This document shows, piece by piece, positions 1 through 7,714 of a stretch of 64,000 nt of DNA (the stretch's first letter is position 1; every line of letters starts with the position of its first letter). The position numbers were made by a program, and so were the translations under genes. A model generated the notes under the pieces. The model had not been told where the DNA came from. It did not search any database and worked only from the letters and a program-made list of their open reading frames with translations. Origin of the DNA: Pseudothermotoga sp. (GTDB lineage: Bacteria > Thermotogota > Thermotogae > Thermotogales > DSM-5069); the NCBI GenBank assembly GCA_025060105.1, contig JANXCS010000009.1:1-64000 (forward strand), read 5' to 3'.

Positions 1-17
1 TCTTTCCTTCAACTAAA

Positions 18-515
18 GTCCGAAAAGAGATACTCTCTGAAAGAGATGGCAATCTTTGGCCAGACCCGGGCCAAAGCTCCAATTAATTCTCCCAAACGTC
101 CGAAAAGAGATACTCTCTGAAAGAGATGGCAATCAAGTTTCTTGGTCTGGCCGCTTCCGCCTCGGCCAGACCCGGTCCGAAAAGAGATACTCTCTGAAAG
201 AGATGGCAATCCGGAGTCCTCTATATCCATTCCTTTCTATGAATTCGATGGTCCGAAAAGAGATACTCTCTGAAAGAGATGGCAACTATAATCGCCATAT
301 TTAAACGTGGCCGTCCTGTCGTATTCGAGTCCGAAAAGAGATAATCTCTGAAAGAGATGGCAATAAAAAATATGCCACCCCCCAGACTCCTGCTGCGTAT
401 ATTGTCCGAAAAGAGATACTCTCTGAAAGAAACACCAATTTGCCTTTGTAAATCTCAATTTGAGAAACAGTGTCAGAAAGTTTGGAGTAAGATACTCTTT
501 AAAGAAACGGGAGCT
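18..515 (+). CRISPR. CRISPR array, leader-distal end (7 repeats, last two degenerate)
   Basis: Seen directly: 36-base repeats starting GTCCGAAAAGAG and ending GAGATGGCAAT lie at 18-53, 98-133, 175-210, 251-286 (last base C), 329-364 (one internal change), 404-439 (four changes near the 3' end) and 480-515 (strongly diverged but in register). Spacers are 44, 41, 40, 42, 39 and 40 bases. The repeat has an internal dyad, AGAGA-TAC-TCTCT, able to form a small hairpin. Repeat decay increases to the right, so the leader should lie to the left, outside the window, with transcription rightward (inference). No cas gene is in view, so the subtype cannot be stated. Confidence 0.96.
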
Positions 516-529
516 TCTCTGGGAGAAAA

Positions 530-1231
530 ATGCAGTATTCAAAGACTGAAAAAAATACAAGTGAGGTGATGAAATTGTATCCGGAAGCAGTGAGGATGTT
601 TCCAGATGTGTCGAATTTTAAAGCGCTGTACGAATTGACTGCAGACGAGCTTGAACGGCTCTTGACAATCAACCCGGCGCTGATGTTTGGAAGTTACGAT
701 GAACAACCTGAGAAATTTGCGAACAATGCGATAGGCTGTACTGTGAGTCCGAAGTTGGTGCGTATCGAAGAGGATTGCGTAAAATTCACAGCCGACGTGA
801 CGGTTGTCGGGGAAGGAAACCGAGCAGTTGGTATGCACGTGTACGGTATAATGAAACCGAACTCGGTGATGTATTTCAGTCCGCTCCCGCCTGATGCGAT
901 CAGTATCATGCTCAATCTCATCCGCGAAAACAACGTCGTGTACGTAACGACAGTGAACTCCATGACAGAACCTTGTGGAGGTGTTCATCCTATGTTGGCA
1001 TTTTTCAAGAATCTGAGTGCTTATGTGGATGCTTTGCATGGTGCGATTGGATTGTTGGAGAGTAATATCAATCAGTTGAGACAGATGGCGGAGCAGACAG
1101 ATGATGAGAACTTGAAGGCAACTGTTGAAGCACTTGAAAATGAAGCGATTGATGCAATTCGCAGAATCAACAGCCTGCTTCCAAAGATCACTGAGACCTA
1201 CGCAGCGATTTCCAAGCGTGCAAGCAATTGA
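530..1231 (+). CDS. Hypothetical protein with a C-terminal helical region
   Basis: A 233-residue soluble protein that I do not recognise. The N-terminal half is mixed; a beta-rich stretch sits at about residues 60-140. Residues about 165-230 are rich in Leu, Glu and Gln and look like a helical hairpin or coiled coil. No signal peptide or membrane segment is visible. The ATG at 530 is preceded by GGGAG at 521-525 with a short spacing; an ATG at 569 has GAGGTG immediately upstream and is less well spaced. The gene starts 14 bases after the last degenerate CRISPR repeat and ends just before a strong terminator, so it is a single-gene unit. The function is unknown; being next to the array is not evidence of a Cas role. 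Confidence 0.75.
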   Translation: MQYSKTEKNTSEVMKLYPEAVRMFPDVSNFKALYELTADELERLLTINPALMFGSYDEQPEKFANNAIGCTVSPKLVRIEEDCVKFTADVTVVGEGNRAVGMHVYGIMKPNSVMYFSPLPPDAISIMLNLIRENNVVYVTTVNSMTEPCGGVHPMLAFFKNLSAYVDALHGAIGLLESNINQLRQMAEQTDDENLKATVEALENEAIDAIRRINSLLPKITETYAAISKRASN

Positions 1232-1238
1232 CAAAGTG

Positions 1239-1260
1239 GGCGGCCATGCGGCCGCCTTTT
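1239..1260 (+). terminator. Intrinsic terminator after the 530-1231 gene
   Basis: GGCGGCC (1239-1245), loop ATGC, GGCCGCC (1250-1256), then TTTT. It begins seven bases after the stop codon of the hypothetical gene. Confidence 0.9.
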
Positions 1261-1459
1261 CTGTTAAATTCACTCGCAATACACTTCGGCGGTACTCGTA
1301 CAATCCTTCAAATTGAACACAAGGTTTTGAATCTGATTAGGTTCCAACTTTGACGATGTGGGCAAAAATTTAAGCGTTAGTGATTGGCGTAAAAACGTTG
1401 AATCGTGATCGTTGTAAGGGATCGAGTTAAAAATCAAATTCCACTGAGATGAAGGTGAA
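1257..1459. other. Non-coding gap before the decayed gene
   Basis: About 200 bases with no convincing reading frame, repeat or RNA. A minus-strand open frame here (to about 1626) is only the complement of the decayed plus-strand gene. Confidence 0.5.
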
Positions 1460-2111
1460 ATGATGGTAAACAGCTTGAACTGCGCTTTGGTCAAACGCGT
1501 GATCGAAATGGGAAAGCTTTGCTTATGCGAAGCTATAGAACAATTAAAACGGAGGTTTGTGGAACTTGTCGGTGAATGACCACCATCAGAACAAATATCT
1601 GCATGGTGTGGAAGTTTGAAACACACTCAAAATTTACTTCAACAACTCAATGAAGGTCTCTGGGGGGCTTTTGAATATCGCTTACCGATGAGTCACCAAA
1701 GAATTGACATGTTGCTGTTCGGTCACGACAAGGTTGGTCTTCTGCTTCTGAAAAGGTATCGTGGAAACTGGTGGAAAGTGCCTTCAACATTCTGACATTC
1801 AGACTACCGACTATGTAAACAAGCTACGATTTTCACATTCTGAAGCCCATAAGTATTGTCTTGAGGGCAATGATTTGGCCAATTACTTGAAGAATTTGAC
1901 ACCGACAAGTTCGGCGTGGGATGAAGTGGAAGCGTTCTTTCAAGGCACTTACGTTCAAACGGCACACCTTCTGAATGCTGTTGAAAAGCACAAAGGTGAA
2001 CTTCTTTGCGGGGCCATTGAAACGCTCAGTATGAAAGGCTTTGCACCATCGGAGAAGCAACGAGAAATCATTGCTCAGGCATTTGAAGTGTTCAAAATAA
2101 CGAGTCTGTAA
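1460..2111 (+). pseudogene. Decayed DUF2075-like gene (N-terminal part only)
   Basis: Three plus-strand pieces read as one interrupted protein. Piece one starts at the ATG ATG at 1460 and stops at TGA 1577-1579. The same frame continues with an ISAWCGSL stretch, an EYRLPMSHQRIDMLLFG stretch and a LLLLKRY end, closing at TGA 1793. A frameshift near 1755-1790 then leads into HSDIQTTDYV and runs to 2111. The order (I.SWR.S, E..iP...kRiD, vvELK.W, HPS.Q..dY) is what I recall for the N-terminal part of DUF2075-type proteins, which continue into a P-loop ATPase domain. That domain is absent. So: at least one in-frame stop, one frameshift and a 3' truncation. The family assignment is from memory and moderate; the decay is seen directly. 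Confidence 0.55.
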
Positions 2112-2224
2112 CTTTCTTGGCTAGGGAGAAAACGCGTTCAGAGAAGTGAATGAAATTTTCATACCACCGAGGTTGAGTAATCTTTTGAAATTTTTCAGCA
2201 CAATTCACTTTCAAAATGGATCAC
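2112..2224. other. Spacer between the pseudogene and the nan promoter
   Basis: AT-rich non-coding sequence; no terminator or gene recognised. Confidence 0.5.
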
Positions 2225-2253
2225 TTGACTGAGATTATCTCCAAATATATAAT
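2225..2253 (+). promoter_or_regulatory. Promoter of the amino-sugar operon
   Basis: TTGACT at 2225-2230, 17 bases, TATAAT at 2248-2253: a near-consensus housekeeping promoter. Predicted transcription start is about 2260, some 25 bases before the nanE ATG. Confidence 0.85.
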
Positions 2254-2259
2254 TAGTTG

Positions 2260-2274
2260 TGGAAATAATTTCCA
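2260..2274. promoter_or_regulatory. Palindromic operator overlapping the nan transcription start
   Basis: TGGAAAT-A-ATTTCCA is a perfect 7-base inverted repeat around one base, sitting on the predicted start site just downstream of the -10 box. That position suits repression. The natural candidate ligand is the RpiR-family regulator at the end of the same operon (inference). Confidence 0.6.
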
Positions 2275-2285
2275 GGAGGTATTGT

Positions 2286-2951
2286 ATGAGATATTTACCT
2301 AGAGGCATCATCATCAGTTGTCAGCTCGAACCTGGTGACCCTATAGAGGATGTTTCTTTCGTTGTAAATATGGCAAGGGCGGCGGTTCACGCAGGAGCTA
2401 TTGCTATAAGAACGAACGGACCCATTCATGTAGAAGAAATAAGGAAATCTGTATCGGTTCCCATCATCGGTTTAGTCAAAGACAGAAACTATGAAGCTTT
2501 CATTACACCGACTTTCGATCATGCTAGAAGTGTGATTGAAGCCGGTGCCAGTTTTGTTGCTATAGATTGTACGAGAAGGCAGCGCCCTGTTCCGTTGAAC
2601 ATTCTTTTCGAATCCATCCGAAGAAATTTCCCCGAAGTTGGAATCATTGCAGATATCGCTGATGAAATCGATGCACGCAATATCTTGCCATTGGGACCCG
2701 ATTATCTCGCGACAACTCTGTATGGTTATACCCCATACACAAACGACGATAATCTACCCAACATTGCGCTCGTGGGAAAAATCGCTGCGAAGTTCGATGT
2801 ACCTGTTATCGCTGAGGGTGGTTACACGACCCCACAGCAAGTTGAGCTAGCCTTTCAGGTTGGTGCACACGCAGTGGTCATAGGCACAGCGATAACTAGG
2901 CCTTGGTTGACTATTAAGAAGTTCGTTGAACGTGTAAAACCCTATCTATAA
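2286..2951 (+). CDS. nanE: N-acetylmannosamine-6-phosphate 2-epimerase
   Basis: 221 residues, a normal length for NanE. It converts ManNAc-6-phosphate to GlcNAc-6-phosphate in the cytoplasm, feeding the NagA/NagB route. The TIM-barrel pattern is visible: AIAIRTNGP, VPIIGLVKD early, FVAIDCTRRQRP in the middle, and VIAEGGY then AVVIGTAITRP at the C-terminus forming the phosphate site. The start is ATG 2286 with AGGAGG at 2274-2279; an upstream in-frame ATG at 2259 would lie on the transcription start and is rejected. It is first in a six-gene operon with an importer, a ROK kinase and an RpiR regulator, which supports amino-sugar catabolism. No sialic acid lyase (NanA) is in view, so the imported sugar may be ManNAc itself rather than sialic acid. 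Confidence 0.92.
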   Translation: MRYLPRGIIISCQLEPGDPIEDVSFVVNMARAAVHAGAIAIRTNGPIHVEEIRKSVSVPIIGLVKDRNYEAFITPTFDHARSVIEAGASFVAIDCTRRQRPVPLNILFESIRRNFPEVGIIADIADEIDARNILPLGPDYLATTLYGYTPYTNDDNLPNIALVGKIAAKFDVPVIAEGGYTTPQQVELAFQVGAHAVVIGTAITRPWLTIKKFVERVKPYL

Positions 2952-2967
2952 AGGGGAGGGATGAAGG

Positions 2968-4266
2968 ATGAGGAAGATTCTGACTCTGCTAGTGATCTGT
3001 CTGGTCTTGACAAGTTTTGCCGCAACGAAGGTTTCCATGGTCTACTGGCCCGGCCCAGAAAGTGAAGCGATGCAAAAAGTTGTGGATCACTGGAATGCGA
3101 CGTACGGAAAGAAGTTAGGTATCGAAGTTGAAATCATCAACTTCAGCAGAGAAGGTTTTTGGGAAAAGCAGGAAACATTACTCAATGCCAGATCTTCGGC
3201 AGTGGACATCATCTTCGTTGCCACCTACATCATTGGTCGACTTGCCCCACATTTGGTACCTCTGGAAGGTTTCGATTTGAATCCAGAAGTTTTCATAGCG
3301 TCTGCTTTAGAAAGTATGTCCTTCGAAGGTTTTCTCTATGGTCTTCCACTCGATGTCAGTAACCATTTCCTCTATTACAGAAAAGATTTAATGCTGAAAC
3401 TGCTGACAGATGCGACGTGGAAATCTAAATATGAAGATTTAAGCCAAAAGTACTTGGGTATCAAACTCTCCCCGAAAAAACCAGAAGAATGGAACTGGGA
3501 GGATTACAAAGCAACGGCTATTTTCTTCACGAAAAAATACAACCCCGATTCTCCCGTCGATTATGGAAACGTCCTTCAAATGAAAAATCTGGTTTATAAC
3601 ATCATGATTTGGAACAACGTACTTTGGTCTTTGGGTGGTACTTGGTTTGACCAGAGTGGTAACTTTAGGATCAACACAGAACCAGCGAAAAAAGCTGCGG
3701 CTTTGTTTAAAGAACTCTATGACCTAGGTACTGTTCCACCAGGCGTTATGACTTACGAGTTTGGAGAGGCGAATGAAGCATTTAAAACAGGAAAAGCGTT
3801 CATGATGATTCAATGGTCTGCTGCATATCACATATTGACCGATAAGAAAGAATCTCCTCTGGTGTTCGATAAGGTCGCTTTGGCACCAATACCAGGTCCA
3901 AAACCGTCTACTCATGTTCATTGCCTCGGTGTCGCGCTGAGCAAATACAGCAAGAAAAAAGATGCGGCTCTAAAGTTTCTATCTTTTCTTGCTAGCGAAG
4001 AAGCTATGAAGATGTATGCAGAAAACGGTGGTATTCCTCCCGTAGAACCAATTCTCACGGCGCTCGGTTCAAAAAGACCTGAATTTCCAGCCATAGCAGA
4101 ACATGTGAAGAAATATGGGTATGTAGAAAGCACACTTGGAGAAACTATGGCCATTCTTGAGGTATTATCGAACAAACTGACAGCTTATTGGGCTGGACAG
4201 ATGAAATTGGAAGATGCACTTGATCAAGCTCAACGCGAATGTGAGGCTATTCTCAAAAGAAAGTAA
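2968..4266 (+). CDS. ABC sugar-binding protein (amino-sugar uptake)
   Basis: A 432-residue extracytoplasmic solute-binding protein of the maltose/family-1 type. An N-terminal signal peptide with a hydrophobic core ends near residue 19 (SFAAT). A KVSMVYWPGPESEAM start, a VDIIFVATY region, a YGLPLDVSNHFLYYRKDL hinge-like stretch and a late GKAFMMIQWSAAY motif are typical. It lies 16 bases after nanE and is separated from the permease gene by a strong hairpin, a common way to make more binding protein than permease. The substrate is inferred from neighbours as ManNAc or another N-acetylated sugar. No ABC ATPase is encoded here, so a shared ATPase from elsewhere is likely. Confidence 0.85.
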   Translation: MRKILTLLVICLVLTSFAATKVSMVYWPGPESEAMQKVVDHWNATYGKKLGIEVEIINFSREGFWEKQETLLNARSSAVDIIFVATYIIGRLAPHLVPLEGFDLNPEVFIASALESMSFEGFLYGLPLDVSNHFLYYRKDLMLKLLTDATWKSKYEDLSQKYLGIKLSPKKPEEWNWEDYKATAIFFTKKYNPDSPVDYGNVLQMKNLVYNIMIWNNVLWSLGGTWFDQSGNFRINTEPAKKAAALFKELYDLGTVPPGVMTYEFGEANEAFKTGKAFMMIQWSAAYHILTDKKESPLVFDKVALAPIPGPKPSTHVHCLGVALSKYSKKKDAALKFLSFLASEEAMKMYAENGGIPPVEPILTALGSKRPEFPAIAEHVKKYGYVESTLGETMAILEVLSNKLTAYWAGQMKLEDALDQAQRECEAILKRK

Positions 4267-4275
4267 TAAAAAAGC

Positions 4276-4299
4276 GAGCCCCGCGGTGCGGGGCTCATT
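4276..4299 (+). terminator. Hairpin between binding protein and permease genes
   Basis: GAGCCCCGC (4276-4284), loop GGT, GCGGGGCTC (4288-4296), followed by ATTTCC. The stem is strong but the U-tract is short, so it probably acts as a partial terminator or 3' end stabiliser inside the operon. Confidence 0.75.
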
Positions 4300-4324
4300 T
4301 CCTTCACTCGAGAGGTGAACAAAC

Positions 4325-5194
4325 ATTAGGCTATCAAGTCATAGATTGATTATTGGATATCTGTTCCTTGTTCCACTTTTGATAACAGTGGTCGGTTTGT
4401 TGATCTACTTGTTGTTATCTTCTGTAAATATAAGCTTAAGGAATGTCTATTTTGGTTTCGTGGAAGGCTCAGAATTTACTGGATTCAGTAACTATTACAA
4501 GATTCTGAAAACTCCAAGATTCTGGGGTGCCATGAGATTCAGTTTGATATTCGGTTGTGTCACGACTTTACTCGAACTTGTCACAGGATTCGCTCTGGCA
4601 TACTTTTATTATTCCAAGTTTAAAGGTAACAAGTTGGTTTTCACTTTGCTCATAACTCCTATGCTCATGGCACCTTCTTTGTTTGGACTGATGAACAGGA
4701 TACTGTTCAACAATTTTATTGGGTTAATCCCTGGATATTTGAGATTTCTGTTTGGAATAGACATCGACTTTTTTTCACCGAGAAATATCGTTCTGACTTT
4801 GATATCGATAGATGTCTTACAATGGACGCCTTTTACTTTCTTGGTATTTTATGCTGCTCTTCTGTCAATACCACCACAGTTGATAGAAGCGGCAAGCATA
4901 GATGGAGCGAAACGTTCCCACGTCTTGTGGTATGTGGTTTTACCTTATGTAACACCAGCCTTGGTAACCGGTGGATTCCTCAGATTTTTGGAGTCCTTCA
5001 GGGTTTTCGATACAATCTATGTCTTAACCGGGGGAGGACCAGGTTACTTAACTACTAGCATCAGTATTTTCATATATAGAACTGGTTTCACAATGGGCGA
5101 TCAAAGTTCGTCCAGCGCGGCTGGTATGATACTGTTCGCTTTCATGATGATTCCAGCAATAATCTTCGCCAAGATGATGAAAAGGCGGTGGTGA
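4325..5194 (+). CDS. ABC sugar transporter permease, MalF type (probable ATT start)
   Basis: An integral membrane permease of the MalF/UgpA type, about 289 residues with six or so predicted helices. The EAA loop reads IEAASIDGAKRSHVLWYVVLP, the contact site for the ABC ATPase. The frame opens after a TGA at 4316-4318, and the first ATG/GTG/TTG is TTG 4346, inside the N-terminus and 28 bases beyond the ribosome site AGAGGTG (4311-4317). An ATT codon at 4325 is seven bases after that site and adds the positively charged leader RLSSHR expected before helix 1. I therefore place the start at ATT 4325; TTG 4346 is the fallback. It pairs with the next gene, overlapping by seven bases. Confidence 0.82.
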   Translation: MRLSSHRLIIGYLFLVPLLITVVGLLIYLLLSSVNISLRNVYFGFVEGSEFTGFSNYYKILKTPRFWGAMRFSLIFGCVTTLLELVTGFALAYFYYSKFKGNKLVFTLLITPMLMAPSLFGLMNRILFNNFIGLIPGYLRFLFGIDIDFFSPRNIVLTLISIDVLQWTPFTFLVFYAALLSIPPQLIEAASIDGAKRSHVLWYVVLPYVTPALVTGGFLRFLESFRVFDTIYVLTGGGPGYLTTSISIFIYRTGFTMGDQSSSSAAGMILFAFMMIPAIIFAKMMKRRW

Positions 5195-6015
5195 ACATCA
5201 CCGGAAAAAGGAATTTTCTCGACTGGTTTGTATTGATAATTCTTGTTTTAACACTCAATCTACCATTCATCAATGTTGCTATGACTTCTCTGAAGACGAA
5301 CGCTACTATTTCGCAATCTCCACCACCATTGTTGTTCAAACCAACTTTGGTTCATTACCGTGATATATTCACGAATCCCACCTTTATGTTTACAAGATTC
5401 TTGATGAACAGTCTCGTAATAGCTTTTAGTTCTTCTCTGATCACCGTGTTGATCTGCTTACCCGCAGCCTATGCCATTGTGAAAATCGGTATAGGATACA
5501 AATTTCTATTCCCATTTGTGACCAACTTGCGAGCAATCCCTCTGATAATATTTGCACCGTCTGTATACATATTGTTTAAAAGATTGAACCTCATTGACCA
5601 TCAATTCGCTATAATCATAATTCACATTCTAGTAAATGTTCCTATCGCGTTAGGACTCCTCTGCAGTTTCATGCAAGATGTGCCACACGAGATAGAAGAA
5701 TCGGCTCGGCTCGATGGAGCAACTGAACTACAGGTTCTTTCCAAGATCGTGGTACCTATGATTTCACCGTCTATAGCCGCCGTCTTTGTCTTGGGATTCA
5801 TATACTCATGGAATGAATTTTTATTTGCCTTGATATTGAGTGTAAAAAGGGCAACGACATTAACGGTTGGAGCGAGTCTATTCATCACCGCTTGGGGCGT
5901 TCAGTGGGGCAGAATCGCTGCAGCGACAACTTTGGCTGTGATACCACCTTTCCTATTTTCCTTTTATGTACAGAGATATCTGGTGCAAGTCTTCACTGGG
6001 GGTCTGAAGGAATGA
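5188..6015 (+). CDS. ABC sugar transporter permease, MalG type
   Basis: A 275-residue inner-membrane permease of the MalG/UgpE type. The first hydrophobic helix covers residues about 10-28, and the EAA loop EESARLDGATELQVLSKIVVP is followed by the last helices. The C-terminus, QRYLVQVFTGGLKE, is characteristic of MalG-like proteins. Two adjacent GTG codons (5188, 5191) could serve as start; the first overlaps the previous gene by seven bases. The stop overlaps the next gene as ATGA. It forms the importer with the preceding permease and binding protein. Confidence 0.9.
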   Translation: MVNITGKRNFLDWFVLIILVLTLNLPFINVAMTSLKTNATISQSPPPLLFKPTLVHYRDIFTNPTFMFTRFLMNSLVIAFSSSLITVLICLPAAYAIVKIGIGYKFLFPFVTNLRAIPLIIFAPSVYILFKRLNLIDHQFAIIIIHILVNVPIALGLLCSFMQDVPHEIEESARLDGATELQVLSKIVVPMISPSIAAVFVLGFIYSWNEFLFALILSVKRATTLTVGASLFITAWGVQWGRIAAATTLAVIPPFLFSFYVQRYLVQVFTGGLKE

Positions 6016-6881
6016 TAATCGCACTCGATATAGGTGGTACGGCAATAAAAGGAGGGTTAGTGTCCAAAGAAGGATTTCTTAAAAATAAATTTGTCTTGAC
6101 CAATTACTCTACACCCATGATGGCTATCTTCGAACTGATCGAAGAGTTCTTAAGTATTGAGACTCGTATTGAAGCTATCGCTGTAGCAACAGCGGGTAGG
6201 GTCAATATCGAAACAGGTGTAGTTTTGTACGCTTCACCTAACATTCCAAACTGGACTGGTACCCCCATCGCCAAGAATCTGTCTGAGCGGTACAAATTAC
6301 CCTGCTTCGTCTTGAACGACGCACAAGCTGCGGCTTTTGGTGAGGCAAAAGTCAGGAACATTGAAAGTTTAGTCATGTTAACCATTGGTACGGGGTTGGG
6401 TGGTGGTATCGTATTGAATGGAAAACTCATACATGGATACAATCACGAAGCGGGAGAGATTGGTCATACGATTTTGAAACCAAGAGGCAAGTTGTGTAAC
6501 TGTGGAAAGAGAGGATGCGCCGAACGATACATATCGATGCAAGTACTTCACAGATACTGTAGAATTGAGAACAGAGAGGAACTGATCAAAAAGTTTCAGA
6601 AAAAAGAAGCAGCGGTGATCGAAGGTCTAGAAAGAATGTGTGAGGATCTAGCGGTATTGATTGATAAAGTCTTTCTCATGATCGACCCACAAGTTGTCGT
6701 CATAGGAGGAGGATTTTCAGAATTGGGACCAGTAGTACTGGAAGTACTCAGGAAAAAGATTGAGCCTCACTCGACGAAGTCTCTTTATAAACCGAGTCAA
6801 ATTGAGCTTTCACTACTCAAAAACGATGCTGGCATCATAGGAGCGGCACTTTACGCTGAAGAAAACCTTTTGAGGTGTTGA
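6012..6881 (+). CDS. nanK: ROK-family sugar kinase, probable N-acetylmannosamine kinase
   Basis: 289 residues. The N-terminal phosphate loop IALDIGGTAIKGG, the NDAQAAAFGE catalytic-base region, LTIGTGLGGG and the ROK zinc motif (EIGHTILKP followed by CNCGKRGCAE) are all visible. In the operon with nanE it most likely phosphorylates ManNAc to ManNAc-6-phosphate using ATP (inference from context; ROK kinases vary in substrate). The start is ATG 6012, overlapping the permease stop (ATGA). A longer in-frame reading from 5892 lies inside the permease gene and is rejected. Confidence 0.85.
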   Translation: MIIALDIGGTAIKGGLVSKEGFLKNKFVLTNYSTPMMAIFELIEEFLSIETRIEAIAVATAGRVNIETGVVLYASPNIPNWTGTPIAKNLSERYKLPCFVLNDAQAAAFGEAKVRNIESLVMLTIGTGLGGGIVLNGKLIHGYNHEAGEIGHTILKPRGKLCNCGKRGCAERYISMQVLHRYCRIENREELIKKFQKKEAAVIEGLERMCEDLAVLIDKVFLMIDPQVVVIGGGFSELGPVVLEVLRKKIEPHSTKSLYKPSQIELSLLKNDAGIIGAALYAEENLLRC

Positions 6882-6883
6882 TC

Positions 6884-7714
6884 GTGTCTGAGGACATTGT
6901 GACCCTAATAAAGACTAATGAAAAAATTTTCACCAACAGAGAAGCTGAATTAGCTCATTTTGTATTGGAAAATGCTGAGAGAGTCATATACATGACCATC
7001 ACAGAACTTGCGGATGAATTGAAAATCGGTCAAGGAACTATCGTGAGATTCTGTCAGAAGCTCGGTTTTTCGGGTTTTCATCCATTCAAAATAGCCTTGG
7101 CGAAAAGCCTAGGACAGAGTTCAGAGGAAAACCACGAGATCGAGAGTTTGATCGACGTGGTTCGACGAAATCACATAGAAGCAATAGAAGAAACATCCAA
7201 ACTTTTAAGCGTGAACGAAAAAATCGTTCGCGAGTGTGCTACTAGGATTGCGACCTGCAGGAGGCTTTATCTACTCGGTGTAGGAGCATCTGGCGTAACC
7301 GCTATGGATGCCTTTTATAAGTTCATGAGGATAGGTATAGACGCTAGATACAATCAAGATCCACATCTCCTAGCGATGTGGCTCTCTGAATGCAACGAAC
7401 AAGACTGTGTTCTAGCTTTCTCTCAGAGTGGTTCCACAGCGATCGTGGTAGACATGGCAAATTTGGCCAAGCACAATGGATCTTGTATCATAGCGGTCAC
7501 AGCCTATGCACGATCCCCACTAGCTGAGCATGCGAATTTCGTCCTACTCACTTCGATCAGGGAAAGCCCATTCCAAAGTGGGGCGATAAGATCAAAAATA
7601 GCACAGTTACATGTTCTTGAAGTGCTGTTTGAGCAAACGAAATTCTTGCTTTCAGATAAAGCTATTGAAGCAACGAAGAGGACTGCAATGGCTGTGGAAA
7701 AATGGATCTATTGA
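6884..7714 (+). CDS. RpiR-family transcriptional regulator (HTH + SIS)
   Basis: About 276 residues: an N-terminal RpiR helix-turn-helix (ITELADELKIGQGTIVRFCQKLGFSGF, read in two pieces) at about residues 35-65, and a C-terminal SIS phosphosugar-binding domain (LYLLGVGASG, then CVLAFSQSGSTAIVVDMA) at about 120-260. Such regulators sense phosphosugars; here ManNAc-6-P or GlcNAc-6-P is plausible. The GTG at 6884 is chosen because GAGGTG at 6872-6877 is six bases upstream; the GTG at 6875 lies within that ribosome site. It is last in the nan operon and likely acts at the palindrome 2260-2274 (inference). Its 3' end overlaps the convergent creatininase gene by seven bases. Confidence 0.87.
   Translation: MSEDIVTLIKTNEKIFTNREAELAHFVLENAERVIYMTITELADELKIGQGTIVRFCQKLGFSGFHPFKIALAKSLGQSSEENHEIESLIDVVRRNHIEAIEETSKLLSVNEKIVRECATRIATCRRLYLLGVGASGVTAMDAFYKFMRIGIDARYNQDPHLLAMWLSECNEQDCVLAFSQSGSTAIVVDMANLAKHNGSCIIAVTAYARSPLAEHANFVLLTSIRESPFQSGAIRSKIAQLHVLEVLFEQTKFLLSDKAIEATKRTAMAVEKWIY

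Noticed and set aside
530-1231. A cas or anti-CRISPR role for the gene next to the array
   Set aside because: No Cas motif, and it lies at the leader-distal end where cas genes are less expected.
539-1303. Long minus-strand open frame (254 codons) opposite the 530-1231 gene
   Set aside because: Cys/His/Arg-rich translation with no family look; it is the complement of a plus-strand gene with a good ribosome site and terminator.
1270-1626. Minus-strand 118-codon open frame
   Set aside because: It runs opposite the decayed DUF2075-like gene and has no ribosome site or motif.
2259-2285. Upstream in-frame ATG for nanE
   Set aside because: It lies at the predicted transcription start and inside the operator; ATG 2286 has an AGGAGG site.
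5892-6011. N-terminal extension of the ROK kinase
   Set aside because: It lies within the permease gene; ATG 6012 overlaps its stop and begins the conserved IALDIGGT motif.
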